Shown: positions 33,499-43,037 of the stretch, piece by piece
How the letters are laid out: each line of letters starts with the position of its first letter
How positions within the stretch are numbered: the stretch's first letter is position 1
Origin: DAITQM01 sp039794245
GTDB lineage: Bacteria; Pseudomonadota; Gammaproteobacteria; Xanthomonadales; Wenzhouxiangellaceae
DNA: 64,000 nucleotides
Assembly (NCBI GenBank): GCA_039794245.1
Contig: JBDIVS010000016.1
Coordinates: 11,103-75,102, forward strand
Direction: 5' to 3'
Notes under the pieces: model-generated
Databases searched by the model: none
What the model was told of the DNA's origin: nothing
Seen by the model: only the letters and a program-made list of their open reading frames with translations
Made by a program: the position numbers and the translations under genes

Positions 33499-34347
33499 AT
33501 GAACCGGATGCAAAAAGACGAACCAGACTGGCCGGCCTGCCAGCAAGCCACCAGCGTATGGGACATCCCGCCGGGCCTGCTCGATCTGGCCGAATCACGG
33601 GCCCGGGCCGGCGGCGTGCTGGCGCTCGCCGGGCCGCCCGGCATCGGCAAAACGCAGTTTGGTTTCGATCTCGCCTTGCACCTGCGCCGCCCCGACCGGC
33701 GGATCGAGGTACTCAGTCTCGACGATTTCTATATCCCCGAACATGGCCGGGGCCGCGACCCGATGGCCAATCACCCGCTGTTTAAGACGCGCGGCGTGCC
33801 CGGCACGCACCAGCTCGAACGGCTGATCGCCTGCATGGCCAGCATGAGCCGCGGCGAAAACACCATGGTGCCGCGTTTCGACAAACTGCTCGATCGGCCG
33901 CTGCCCGCCCGCCGCTGGCGCGCCGGTCGGCCGGTGCAATTGTTCATCCTCGAAGGCTGGTGCCTAGGCGCCTCGCCGGCCGCCGACGAAGCACTGCATG
34001 AACCGGTCAACGAACTGGAGCGCCACCACGACCCCGAAGCCGTGTGGCGCCGGCAGGTCAACAACAAGCTGCGCTATTACGCCGCCAGAATGCGCCCGCT
34101 GATCGCCGATCTGTGGTTTCTGCTGCCGCCCGACTGGGACCAAGTCCGCCGCTGGCGCCTCGAACAGGAGGAACGTCTGCCGGGCAGCGGCCCGCGCAAG
34201 AATGCCGCGGCGATCGACGCGTTCTTGCAGCATTTCGAACGCCTTGCCAGGCGCATGATGGCCCAGCCGCCGGCCGGGGCCCTGATCCTGCCGATCGACG
34301 CCGAACGCCGCATCGGCCAACCCTACCGCCACGAACAAAGTGCCTGA
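33499..34347 (+). CDS. D-glycerate 3-kinase-like P-loop kinase
   Basis: The Walker A motif GPPGIGKT is at residues 45-52. LSLDDFYIPEHGRG and NHPLFKTRGVPGTHQ match the plant-type glycerate kinase/uridine-kinase-like family, and FILEGWCLG follows. At 282 residues it has the family length. The predicted reaction is ATP-dependent phosphorylation of D-glycerate at C3, but substrate is inferred from family resemblance only. The start MNRMQKDEPDW is chosen because the longer frame overlaps the previous gene. Seven bases upstream of sbcB. Confidence 0.8.
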   Translation: MNRMQKDEPDWPACQQATSVWDIPPGLLDLAESRARAGGVLALAGPPGIGKTQFGFDLALHLRRPDRRIEVLSLDDFYIPEHGRGRDPMANHPLFKTRGVPGTHQLERLIACMASMSRGENTMVPRFDKLLDRPLPARRWRAGRPVQLFILEGWCLGASPAADEALHEPVNELERHHDPEAVWRRQVNNKLRYYAARMRPLIADLWFLLPPDWDQVRRWRLEQEERLPGSGPRKNAAAIDAFLQHFERLARRMMAQPPAGALILPIDAERRIGQPYRHEQSA

Positions 34348-34353
34348 TCCCCG

Positions 34354-35808
34354 ATGGCCGCAGCCCCGGGGTTCTGGTTTTACGATTACGAAACCTTCGG
34401 CGCCCGCCCGGCGCGCGACCGGATCGCCCAGTTTGCAGCTTTGCGCACCGATGAAGCCCTCGTCCCCAGGGGCGATCCCGAAGTCTTTTATTGCGCCCCG
34501 ACCCTCGATTTTCTGCCCGACCCGCAAGCCTGCCTGATCAGCGGCATCACGCCGCAGGCGGCCCGCCTGAACGGCATCTCCGAATGGGAATTCGCCGCCC
34601 GCGTGCACCATCTGCTCAGCCGGCCGCAAAGCTGCATCGCCGGTTACAACAATTTCCGTTTCGACGACGAATTCACCCGTTACCTGTTTTATCGCAACGC
34701 CCTCGATCCGTATGCGCATGAATTCCGCAACGGCAACAGCCGCTTCGATCTGATCGATGTGTTGCGCCTGGCCTTTGCGCTACGCCCGGATGGCATCGTC
34801 TGGCCGGCGCATGACGACGGCCGGCCGAGCTTCCGGCTCGAGGACCTGGCCGCCGCCAACGGCATCGACCATGGCCGGGCCCACGACGCGGCGACCGATG
34901 TCGCCCACACCGCGGCGCTGGCCCGCCGGCTGAAACAGGCGCAACCGAAGCTGTGGGATTGGGCGCTCGGCCTGCGGGCCAAAGCCAAGGTCGAGGGCCT
35001 GCTCGCCACCGAACCCATCCTGCTCCATGTTTCGGCGCGCTACCCGGCCGAACGCGGTTGCCTGGCCCCGGTGACGGTGCTCGGCCGCCATCCGGCGATC
35101 AACAACCAGTACCTGGTGTACGACCTGAACGAGGATCCGCAACTATTTTCGGCACTGCCGGCGGCCGAACTGGAGGATCTGCTCTACACCCCGGCCGCCG
35201 ATCTGCCCGAGGGGCGGCGGCGCTTGCCGGTCAAGACCGTGCGGATCAACCGGATGCCGATGCTCGCCCCGCCAAGCGCCGCGCACGGCGCCGACCTCGA
35301 GCGAATCGGCCTCGACCTCGACCGGGCCCGGTGCCATGCCGAATCTCTGGCCGCGGCTTCCGGTTTTGTCGAGCGGGTGCGGCAATTGTTCACCCGCGCC
35401 CGCTTCACCGCCGAGGTCGATGTCGAGGCGGCGCTTTACGACGGGTTTATTTCCGACCCCGACCGGGCGCTGCTCAACCGGCTGCGCGCCGCACCGCCCA
35501 ACACCTGGAATGAATTGATGGCCCAGGCCCGCGATCGGCGAATCCCGGAGTTGATGTTCCGCGTCCGGGCCCGGCACTTTCCCGAGACGCTCGACGCCGC
35601 TGAACAACAAAAATGGCGCCGCCTGCGCCGCCGGCGGTTGTACGATCCGGATCTGGCAACGATCACCGTTGATGACTACCGCGCCTGCCTTGCTGCCTGG
35701 CGCACGGCCGGCACGGCGCCGCCCGATTTGATCGACGCGTTGGAAAGCTGGCTCTTGGAACTCGACCTGGAAGACCTTAAAGCCGATGGCAACGACGAAA
35801 CCGAATGA
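34354..35808 (+). CDS. sbcB: Exodeoxyribonuclease I
   Basis: ExoI is a 3'-5' single-strand exonuclease acting in recombination and mismatch repair. The DEDDh nuclease motifs are visible: FWFYDYETFG (Asp11, Glu13), GYNNFRFDDEFTRYLFYRNA and HDAATDVAHTAALARRL. A C-terminal SH3-like and helical region (YPAERGCLAPVTVLGRHP) completes the 484-residue protein. It overlaps the following acetyl-CoA hydrolase gene by 23 bases. Confidence 0.95.
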   Translation: MAAAPGFWFYDYETFGARPARDRIAQFAALRTDEALVPRGDPEVFYCAPTLDFLPDPQACLISGITPQAARLNGISEWEFAARVHHLLSRPQSCIAGYNNFRFDDEFTRYLFYRNALDPYAHEFRNGNSRFDLIDVLRLAFALRPDGIVWPAHDDGRPSFRLEDLAAANGIDHGRAHDAATDVAHTAALARRLKQAQPKLWDWALGLRAKAKVEGLLATEPILLHVSARYPAERGCLAPVTVLGRHPAINNQYLVYDLNEDPQLFSALPAAELEDLLYTPAADLPEGRRRLPVKTVRINRMPMLAPPSAAHGADLERIGLDLDRARCHAESLAAASGFVERVRQLFTRARFTAEVDVEAALYDGFISDPDRALLNRLRAAPPNTWNELMAQARDRRIPELMFRVRARHFPETLDAAEQQKWRRLRRRRLYDPDLATITVDDYRACLAAWRTAGTAPPDLIDALESWLLELDLEDLKADGNDETE

Positions 35809-38008
35809 GGCGGCCGCCGCCCTGGACCATGCTGTCGACGCGGCGATCGACGCCCTCGGCCGCCACCTGGTGCTCGGCGCACCGCTCGGCATCGGCAAAC
35901 CGAACCCGCTGCTCAACGCCTTTTACCGCCGCGCCGCCGCCGACCCGGAACTGCACCTCGATTTGTTCACCGCACTGTCGCTCGCCGTGCCGCCGGCCGG
36001 CGGCGGCCTGAAGGGCCGCTTCGCCCGCCCATTCCTGGCCCGCCATTTCGGCGATTACCCGCACCTCGAATGGCTCGCCGCCCTCAAGGCCGACGATCTG
36101 CCGCCGAATATCACGATCAGCGAGTTTTACTTCCAACCCGGCTCGATGCTCGGCCGGCCGGCGGCGCAGCGCCATTACGTCAGCAGCAATTACACGCACG
36201 TCGCCCGCGACATGGAACGCCGCGGCGTCAACCTGATCTGCCAGGCGGTCGCGGCGCGCGACACGCCGCACGGCCGGATGCTCAGCCTGTCGTCCAACGC
36301 GGACGTCACACTCGACCTCATCGACCGCCTGCAAGCCGGGCAGCGGCCGTATTACACGATCGCGCTGGTCAACCACCACCTGCCGTACATGGCCGGCGAC
36401 GCCGAGGTGCCGGCCTCGACCTTCGATCGGGTCATCGATGAGCCGGCGCTCGATTACCTGCCGTTCGCGCCGCCGCGCGCCCCGATCGACCTTGCCGACC
36501 ACGCCATCGGCCTTTACGCCAGCCTGCTCGTCGCCGACGGCGGTACCTTGCAGATCGGCATCGGCTCGCTCGGCGAATCGCTGGCCCATTTCCTGCTGCA
36601 AAGGCAGCACCACAACGCCGACTGGCGGGCCCTGTGCGCCACACTGCTCGATGAGAGAACACGCGATCTCGTCCATCACTGGGGCGGCCTGGAACCGTTC
36701 GCGGTTGGTTTATACGCCGCCAGCGAAATGTTCATGGACGCCTTCGTTCATCTCTATCGCGGCGGCATTCTCAAGCGCCGGGTTTACGACGACCTGGCTG
36801 TACAGGAATTGCTCAACAGCGGCACAATCGACGAGACCCCGTCGCCGGCGATGCTCGCCGCGCTGCAGCGCGCCGGGCGGATCGGCGCGCCGCTCGGCCC
36901 GGACGACCTCGCCTGGCTCCAGCACTGGGGCATCATCGACGGCGCGGTGCAATTACACGACGGCGCCCTGATCACACCGGCCGGCGACCGCCTGCCGGCC
37001 GACCTCGCCGGCCTCGATCCCGCCCGCTGGCAGCCCTTCCTTGGTGGAAGACTCAAACACGGCAAACTGCTTAACGCCGCATTCTTTCTCGGTTCTCGCT
37101 GGTTTTACGAAACGCTGTCAGCGATGCCCGACGACGAGCGGGCCTTGTTCGCGATGAGCCGCGTGTCGCGCATCAACCAGCTCTATCACAGCGAAGCGCT
37201 CGACCGCGCCCAGCGCCGCGCGGCGCGGTTCATGAACACGACGATGAAGATGACGCTGCTCGGCGCCGCGGCCTCAGACTGCCTGGCCAACGGCCAGGTG
37301 GTCAGCGGTGTCGGCGGGCAATACAATTTCGTCGCGATGGCCCATGCCCTGGAGCGCAGCCGCTCAATCCTGATGCTGCGCGCCACGCGATACCAAAACG
37401 GCAAGCTCGAAAGCAACATCGTCTGGGAATACCCGCAGGTGACGATCCCGCGCCACCTGCGCGACCTGGTCATCACCGAATACGGCATCGCCGACCTGCG
37501 CGGCAAAAGCGACGAGGAGGTCATCATCGCGCTGCTGGCGATCGCCGATGCCCGCTTTCAGGAGGAACTGTTGGCCGCGGCGCACAGCGCCGGCAAAATC
37601 GACCCCGCCTGGCGCCTGCCGCCCGAGTTCCGGCGGAACACTCCGGAACACCTCGCCCGCCGCTTCGCGCCGCATGCCGACCTGCTGCCCACTTGGCCGT
37701 TCGGCAGCGACTTCGATGACCTGGAATTGCGCCTCCTGCACGCCCTCCAATGGCTCGCCGCCCGCCAGGTGCGACCGCTCGCCTTGTGGCGCGCCTGGCT
37801 TGCCGGCCGGGCGGCCGGCGATCGCAACTTCGAGAGCCGCTGGCACGAGCGGCTCGGCTTCCATGAGCCGCTGTCCTTCAAGGACCGCATACAGGCCCGC
37901 CTGGTGCGCGGCGCATTGCATCTGGCCGGCTTGCCCCCGGCCTCGGCGATTGCACCAGTTATGCACACCGGCGGTGACGCCCAGCATCGTAAGGTTACAG
38001 AAAAATGA
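35786..38008 (+). CDS. Long acetyl-CoA hydrolase/transferase family protein
   Basis: The protein is 740 residues, longer than the roughly 500 of succinyl-CoA:acetate CoA-transferases. The N-terminal half has a CoA-transferase domain with FQPGSMLG and the glycine-rich LQIGIGSLGESLAHFLL. The C-terminal domain has GVGGQYNFVAMAHAL and VITEYGIADLRGKSDEEVII, which is diagnostic of this family. The extra 200 residues lie between and after these domains. It probably moves or hydrolyses CoA from short acyl groups; the acceptor is unknown. Start overlaps sbcB. Confidence 0.85.
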   Translation: MATTKPNEAAAALDHAVDAAIDALGRHLVLGAPLGIGKPNPLLNAFYRRAAADPELHLDLFTALSLAVPPAGGGLKGRFARPFLARHFGDYPHLEWLAALKADDLPPNITISEFYFQPGSMLGRPAAQRHYVSSNYTHVARDMERRGVNLICQAVAARDTPHGRMLSLSSNADVTLDLIDRLQAGQRPYYTIALVNHHLPYMAGDAEVPASTFDRVIDEPALDYLPFAPPRAPIDLADHAIGLYASLLVADGGTLQIGIGSLGESLAHFLLQRQHHNADWRALCATLLDERTRDLVHHWGGLEPFAVGLYAASEMFMDAFVHLYRGGILKRRVYDDLAVQELLNSGTIDETPSPAMLAALQRAGRIGAPLGPDDLAWLQHWGIIDGAVQLHDGALITPAGDRLPADLAGLDPARWQPFLGGRLKHGKLLNAAFFLGSRWFYETLSAMPDDERALFAMSRVSRINQLYHSEALDRAQRRAARFMNTTMKMTLLGAAASDCLANGQVVSGVGGQYNFVAMAHALERSRSILMLRATRYQNGKLESNIVWEYPQVTIPRHLRDLVITEYGIADLRGKSDEEVIIALLAIADARFQEELLAAAHSAGKIDPAWRLPPEFRRNTPEHLARRFAPHADLLPTWPFGSDFDDLELRLLHALQWLAARQVRPLALWRAWLAGRAAGDRNFESRWHERLGFHEPLSFKDRIQARLVRGALHLAGLPPASAIAPVMHTGGDAQHRKVTEK

Positions 38009-38120
38009 TTATGTTCGTTTATACAATTCGCTTGTAACATATTGTCTTTATTGATATTTATTCATGGTCACCTTCTGGTCAAGGCGCGGCAGGCAAAGCC
38101 GCTCCGAAGACCGCCGTTTT

Positions 38121-38155
38121 CAATCCACAACGTTATCCACAGTCATTGTGGATAA
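38121..38155. promoter_or_regulatory. Inverted pair of perfect DnaA boxes
   Basis: TTATCCACA at 38133-38141 and its complement TGTGGATAA at 38147-38155 are both exact R-type DnaA boxes, five bases apart and in opposite orientation. A weaker box (CAATCCACA, 7 of 9) is at 38121-38129. An A/T-rich stretch occupies about 38003-38066. They lie in the gap between the acetyl-CoA hydrolase and the zinc-uptake operon. Confidence 0.65.
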
Positions 38156-38212
38156 GCCGGAAGTCACTTGCCCGGTACGGTTCCAAAGACCATATCGTGG
38201 TATGATTCAACA

Positions 38213-38494
38213 ATGATCCGCGGACCATTTAGGGTTCTGTTGCTGATACTGTCGTTTGCCGCGGCGCAGGCGGCGCTGGCTGCTCACGACAGTTCGCATA
38301 CGACGTCGGACCCGATCCAATGCCCGTTGTGCGCCGCCCACTTGCAGTCGAGCGGCGGGCCGATCCCCTGCGCCTCGTTTTCGCCCGCCGTCAAACAGCA
38401 GGCGGAAAAACCGGCCTCGGCCGTCACGCTTGTCGTTGCTTCCCATCGTTTTCACCCCTACCGCTCCCGAGCCCCTCCCCGCCTTTCCTGCTGA
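38213..38494 (+). CDS. Small exported His/Cys-containing protein (DUF2946-like)
   Basis: This 93-residue protein has a signal peptide (IRGPFRVLLLILSFAAAQAA) and then a histidine cluster (AAHDSSH), a CPLC pair and a FHPYRSRAPP tail. That pattern of short His- and Cys-bearing exported proteins ending RSRAPP is seen in DUF2946-like proteins beside metal-uptake genes. Start is ATG 38213. It is the first gene before the barrel and zinc-binding protein genes, 150 bp upstream. A metal-binding or sensing role is inferred from context. Confidence 0.7.
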   Translation: MIRGPFRVLLLILSFAAAQAALAAHDSSHTTSDPIQCPLCAAHLQSSGGPIPCASFSPAVKQQAEKPASAVTLVVASHRFHPYRSRAPPRLSC

Positions 38495-38644
38495 TTTCGC
38501 CAGCCGTCAGAACAGCGTGTCCGCGGCCCGCCGAAGCGGACGCTGATGCCTGTTCCGCCGGCCGCTCGCCGGCGTCACCGTGACCGGTCCGTGACCCCAC
38601 GTTTGACGGCCGCAGCATCGTTTCAAATCACTAGGAGGAGCACA

Positions 38645-40054
38645 ATGTCGAAAGGTTACCAGAGCGTCATCTGGTCTTTTGTTTTGGTCGTATTTCAGGC
38701 CGCGGCGGAACAAAATCCGCCACCGGAAAACCCCGATCTTGCAGCGTTGCACGCCGAACTCAAAGCGCTGCGTGCCGAATACGAAGCGAGTATCGCCTCG
38801 CTTGAAGCGCGCCTGGCCGCCGCCGAGCAGGCCGCCGACGAAGCGCGCAGCGAGGCCGAAATCGCCCAGCAGACGGCGCACAGCGCCGCGGCGGTCGCCG
38901 CCGCCGCGCCGCCGCCCGCCGCGGCGCCGGCCGGCGGCGCCAAGGCCTTCAATCCGGATATCAGCATCATCCTGCAGGGCCGCTACGGGGCCTTCAGCCA
39001 GGAACCCGAAACCCGCTTTCTCCCCGGGATTCTGACCGGCGGCGAAGCCGCCGAGGGCGGGGGCGTCGGCGCCGAGGGCTTTGCGCTGGACGAAACCGAA
39101 CTCGCTCTCAGCGCCAATGTCGATGACAAGTTCTACGGCTTCGCCTCGATCGCGCTCAACCAGGAGGAAACCGACACCGAGGTCGAGATCGAGGAGGTGT
39201 ACCTGCAAACCCTGGCGCTGCCGGCCGGGTTCAATATCAAGGCCGGGCAGTTCTTCTCGGAAATCGGCTACCTCAACAAGATCCACTCCCACGCCTGGGA
39301 TTTCATCGACCAGCCACTGGCCTACCAGGGCCTGCTCGGCAACCAGTTCATCGACCCCGGCGTCCAGTTGACCTGGCTTGCGCCGATGCCGTTTTATCTG
39401 CGCTTCGGCGGTGAAGTCTTCGCCGGCGATCATTTTCCGGCCGGCGGCAACGCCAATGAAGGTGCCGGGGCACAGACCGCCTTCGTCGATTTAGGGGGCG
39501 ATATCGGCAATGGTCACAGCTGGCAGGCCGGCCTGTCGTGGTTCAATGCAAAGGTCCGGGAACGTTTGTCGGAATTTGACGAAACCAGCGTGACTTTCGA
39601 CGGCGATACCAACCTGTACATCGCCGACCTGGTCTGGAAATGGGCGCCGGGCGGCAATCCGAAGAACACCAACCTCATCATCCAGGGCGAATATCTGCGG
39701 CGCGAGGAAGATGGCCGTTTGACGCTCGGCGATGGCGCGGGGAGCGGCTACCACGGCAAGCAGCGCGGCTGGTATCTCCAGAGCGTATACCAGTTCATGC
39801 CGCAGTGGCGGATCGGCATGCGCTACGACCGTCTGGCGATCGACAATACGATTCCCGACCTGCCCGGCGATCTGTTCTTTGCCGACACTGCCCGTAACCC
39901 GTGGCGCTATTCGACGATGCTCGATTATTCGAACAGCGAATTCAGCCGCCTGCGCCTGCAGTTCAATCAGGAAAACCTGAACGGCGAAGACGAACAGCAG
40001 GTTTTTTTACAGTACATCATGAGCCTAGGCGCCCACGGGGCGCACGGGTTTTAG
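38645..40054 (+). CDS. Porin-like outer-membrane protein with N-terminal coiled coil
   Basis: The N-terminus has a signal peptide (to about residue 22) and a predicted coiled coil (LHAELKALRAEYEASIASLE, residues 35-85). An Ala/Pro linker leads into a long beta-rich region with alternating strands (FNPDISIILQGRYGAF, GFASIALNQEETDTEVEIEE, WYLQSVYQFMPQWRIGMRYD). It ends VFLQYIMSLGAHGAHGF. AGGAGG precedes ATG 38645. About 469 residues. It lacks a TonB plug, so passive or receptor-like metal passage is more likely. The following gene, ten bases on, is a zinc-type substrate-binding protein. Confidence 0.82.
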   Translation: MSKGYQSVIWSFVLVVFQAAAEQNPPPENPDLAALHAELKALRAEYEASIASLEARLAAAEQAADEARSEAEIAQQTAHSAAAVAAAAPPPAAAPAGGAKAFNPDISIILQGRYGAFSQEPETRFLPGILTGGEAAEGGGVGAEGFALDETELALSANVDDKFYGFASIALNQEETDTEVEIEEVYLQTLALPAGFNIKAGQFFSEIGYLNKIHSHAWDFIDQPLAYQGLLGNQFIDPGVQLTWLAPMPFYLRFGGEVFAGDHFPAGGNANEGAGAQTAFVDLGGDIGNGHSWQAGLSWFNAKVRERLSEFDETSVTFDGDTNLYIADLVWKWAPGGNPKNTNLIIQGEYLRREEDGRLTLGDGAGSGYHGKQRGWYLQSVYQFMPQWRIGMRYDRLAIDNTIPDLPGDLFFADTARNPWRYSTMLDYSNSEFSRLRLQFNQENLNGEDEQQVFLQYIMSLGAHGAHGF

Positions 40055-40064
40055 GAGAGAGCGC

Positions 40065-40982
40065 ATGAAATCGAAAGTCCTGAACACGATACGTTTCATC
40101 TATTTGCTCTGCACCTTCGCCGCACCGGTCGCGGCGGCCGAGCTCAAGGTCTTTGCCTGCGAGCCGGAGTGGGCGGCGCTGGTCGCCGAACTGGCCGGAG
40201 GGCGCGCCACCGTCACCACCGCGACCACCGCGGCGCAGGACGTGCACACGATCCAGGCGCGGCCGAGCCTGATCGCCGCGGCCCGGCGCGCCGATCTTGT
40301 GGTGTGCGGCGGCGCCTCGCTCGAGGTCGGCTGGCTGCCGCTCCTGTTACGCCAATCGACCAACAACAAGGTGATGCCCGGGCAGCCGGGTTATTTCGAA
40401 GCGGCACTCGAGGTGCCGCTCCTGGAAGTGCCGGCGGTGGTCGACCGCGCGGCCGGCGATATCCACCCGTTTGGCAACCCCCACGTGCAGCTCGATCCGC
40501 GCAATATCGCGCGGGTCGCCACCGCGCTCAGCCGCCGCCTGAGGCAACTCGATCCGGCCGGCGAGGCCGATTACCGTGCCCGGCTCGACGATTTTCAGGG
40601 GCGCTGGAGCCGGGCGCTGGCCGGCTGGGAAGCACGCGCCGCACCGCTCGCCGGGCTGCGCCTGGTCGTCCACCACAACAGTTGGGTATATCTCGCCGCC
40701 TGGCTCCATCTCGATATCGTCGGCTACCTAGAACCCAAGCCCGGGCTGCCGCCGACCAGCGGCCACCTCGCCGAACTGCTCGCCAAACTGAAAAACCGGC
40801 CGCCGGCAGTGATCGTGCGTTCCGCCTATCAAAGCGAACGCCCGTCGGCGTGGCTGGCGGAACGGACCGGCGCCCCGGCGATCGAACTGCCGCATACCGT
40901 CGATGGCGATGAAATCAAGGATCTGTTTAGCATGTTCGACGAAATAGTGCGTCGCCTGGCGGCCGTGGCGGGCACGCCATGA
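40065..40982 (+). CDS. ZnuA-like metal ABC transporter substrate-binding protein
   Basis: The protein is a cluster A-I metal-binding protein for zinc or manganese. A signal peptide (residues 1-25) precedes FACEPEWAALVAELAGG. Candidate metal ligands are histidines in AAQDVHTIQARPS, GDIHPFGNPHVQLDP and LVVHHNSWVYLA, and the acidic residue in the ELPHTVDGDE region. The His-rich loop common in ZnuA is absent. 305 residues. It has GGAGAG before ATG and overlaps the permease gene by four bases. Confidence 0.88.
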   Translation: MKSKVLNTIRFIYLLCTFAAPVAAAELKVFACEPEWAALVAELAGGRATVTTATTAAQDVHTIQARPSLIAAARRADLVVCGGASLEVGWLPLLLRQSTNNKVMPGQPGYFEAALEVPLLEVPAVVDRAAGDIHPFGNPHVQLDPRNIARVATALSRRLRQLDPAGEADYRARLDDFQGRWSRALAGWEARAAPLAGLRLVVHHNSWVYLAAWLHLDIVGYLEPKPGLPPTSGHLAELLAKLKNRPPAVIVRSAYQSERPSAWLAERTGAPAIELPHTVDGDEIKDLFSMFDEIVRRLAAVAGTP

Positions 40983-41737
40983 ATACCGCGGCGCTCGACT
41001 GGTCCATCCTCGGCCCGGCATTCATTGCCGGGCTTCTGGTCCTCGTCACGCATATTCCGCTCGGCCGCGAAGTGCTGCGCCGAGGAATCATTTTCGTCGA
41101 CCTGGCGATCGCCCAGGTCGCCGGAATCGGAGTGATCCTGGCGCATCTTCTGGCCTGGGAACTCGCCGGCTGGGAAGTCCAACTCGCTGCCGGGGGCGCC
41201 GCTGTGCTGGGTGCATTACTGTTGACCTGGAGCGAAAAACGCTACGCAGCTATTCAAGAGGCGCTGATCGGCACGCTGTTCGTGCTCGCCGCAACCGGCG
41301 GTATCCTGCTATTGGCCCGCAATCCGCACGGCGGCGAGCAGCTCAGGGATCTTTTGGTCGGGCAGATCCTGTGGGTCAATTACCGCGATCTGTGGCCCGT
41401 CGGCGCTCTCTACGCCGCCGTGCTCGCCCTGTGGTACGGCGGCTGCAGGCGGCTCGGACCGGGCGGCTTTTATCTCCTGTTCGCCGTTACGGTCACGGCA
41501 TCGGTGCAACTGGTCGGTGTCTACCTGGTGTTCGCCAGCCTGATCATCCCGGCCCTGGCCGGCCGCCTGTGGCCGCCCCGCGCCGCCCACCTAGTGGCCT
41601 TCGCCACCGGCATCGCCGGCTATGTCGCTGGCCTGATCCTGTCGGCGCTGCTCGACTTGCCGAGCGGCGCCGTCGTCGTCTGGTGCCTGGCTATCGCCGC
41701 CGTGGCCGCATCCTTGCTGCAACCGCGAACCGACTGA
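40979..41737 (+). CDS. Metal ABC transporter permease (ZnuB/ABC-3 family)
   Basis: The 252-residue protein has about seven or eight transmembrane helices with the ABC-3 signatures PLGREVLRRGIIFVDLAIAQ near the N-terminus and LVGVYLVFASLIIPALAGRL, which includes the region expected to contact the ATPase. It overlaps znuA-like by four bases and ends the operon; the next gene is on the other strand. No ATP-binding subunit is present in the operon or elsewhere in the window. Confidence 0.9.
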   Translation: MNTAALDWSILGPAFIAGLLVLVTHIPLGREVLRRGIIFVDLAIAQVAGIGVILAHLLAWELAGWEVQLAAGGAAVLGALLLTWSEKRYAAIQEALIGTLFVLAATGGILLLARNPHGGEQLRDLLVGQILWVNYRDLWPVGALYAAVLALWYGGCRRLGPGGFYLLFAVTVTASVQLVGVYLVFASLIIPALAGRLWPPRAAHLVAFATGIAGYVAGLILSALLDLPSGAVVVWCLAIAAVAASLLQPRTD

Positions 41738-41752
41738 TACACCCATAAATAT

Positions 41753-43015
41753 TTATGATTGCATCAGTAAATCCGGCGACGCTGCATTCGGCCCGCTCCG
41801 GGCCTGGCGCAGGATACCGCGCAGTTCCGAGCCGATCCGCTGCCAGTTGAGATCCGGTGCCGTGGCACGCTCCAGCGCGGCCTGTGCCATGCGCTGATAC
41901 ATCTCGGGCCTGTCGTACAGGCCCGCCAGCGCATCGGCGGCATCGGGCACAGAGACTTCGACCATCCCAAGCGGCGAGTGCGACGTGCGCACCGACCGCG
42001 TCCCGAGGAGAACAGCAGCATCGCCCCACAGCTCGCGCAGCGCCGGCTGAGCGGGCAGGATCTGCGGCACGCCAGTGGCGGCATGTTCGAAACCGACCAG
42101 TCCGAAACCATCACCGGTAGCAGTATTGATCCCGACCGCACAGGCGTTGTAGAGGCGGTTGAGATCGCCGTCATCGATCGGGCCGGGCCGAGGCGGATGC
42201 CAGATCATGCGCCCCTCGATCTCCAGCCGCGCCGCCTGCACGCGTAACGGCTCGACCTGGCTCGCGTGCCCCCATGCCTGGTGCAGGCACAGCCTGACAT
42301 GCAGCGGCCGATCTCGCGCGAAGCGGGCAAACGCCTCCAAAGTCAGGTCGATCCGCTTGCGCGGACCGGGACGAGACGCGTTGAGCACGACAAAGCCGGG
42401 CTCCGAGAGGCCGAAATATTCCCGCGCCAGTTCCATACGCCGCCGCGCCGGAGCGGGTGCGCCCGGCTCGATCAGTGGCCTGAACCGGGTGACATCCACG
42501 CCATGTCCAAGGCATCCGACCGGTGTAGTGTTACCGGCGGCATTCAGCGCCTGGCGCAGGTTGTCCGCCGCGCTCCGGGTGTAGGTCAACAGGCGGTGAT
42601 AGCCGGTAAGCCCGCGTACCCATTCGGATTGATCGAGACATCCGTCCAGCGGCAGGTAACCCAGCATCGGTATCCGGCCCAACAGCGGGGTCAGTTCGCG
42701 GCTGTAGTGTTCCAGATACCACAGATCGTTCAGCGCGAAGACCAGGTCGGCGCCAAGCGCTTCCCAGCGCAACCGTGCGCCGTAGGCGCCAACCATGTCA
42801 CCGCCATCCAGGTCGGTCGGCTCCAGCCGGACGCCCTCGCCCCATTCACGCCCTGGCCCGCGGTAGCCCACGCCCATCCAGGTGATGCGATAGTCCCGTG
42901 CCAGATGCGGAACAAGCGCTTCAAGCACGCGGGTGAACCCGGTCCCCGGCCGGTACCAGCCGAACAGCAGCAGGTGAGGCCGAGCGCGCGCTGCTCGCTG
43001 CCGATCGCCCGGCAT
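41753..43015 (-). CDS. Glycosyltransferase, GT4-like
   Basis: The protein begins LLLFGWYRPGTGFTRVLEAL, the glycine-rich acceptor loop of GT-B enzymes. It carries CLGHGVDVTRFRPL, NASRPGPRKRIDLTLEAFAR and the nucleotide-sugar motif NTATGDGFGLVGFEHAATGV (an E-x7-E-like site variant). 420 residues, no signal peptide. No capsule or LPS genes surround it, so donor and acceptor are unknown. It is convergent with the zinc operon. Confidence 0.82.
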   Translation of the reverse strand: MPGDRQRAARARPHLLLFGWYRPGTGFTRVLEALVPHLARDYRITWMGVGYRGPGREWGEGVRLEPTDLDGGDMVGAYGARLRWEALGADLVFALNDLWYLEHYSRELTPLLGRIPMLGYLPLDGCLDQSEWVRGLTGYHRLLTYTRSAADNLRQALNAAGNTTPVGCLGHGVDVTRFRPLIEPGAPAPARRRMELAREYFGLSEPGFVVLNASRPGPRKRIDLTLEAFARFARDRPLHVRLCLHQAWGHASQVEPLRVQAARLEIEGRMIWHPPRPGPIDDGDLNRLYNACAVGINTATGDGFGLVGFEHAATGVPQILPAQPALRELWGDAAVLLGTRSVRTSHSPLGMVEVSVPDAADALAGLYDRPEMYQRMAQAALERATAPDLNWQRIGSELRGILRQARSGPNAASPDLLMQS

Positions 43016-43037
43016 CAGCGAAATCTATGAGGCAAGG

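Noticed and set aside
38003..38155. The DnaA boxes as the chromosomal origin
   Set aside because: No dnaA, dnaN, gidA/mnmG or rpmH nearby, and only two strong boxes; a titration or regulatory site is more cautious.
38189..38212. A Zur operator before the zinc-type operon
   Set aside because: No convincing GTTATANTATAAC-like palindrome is present; only weak partial matches.
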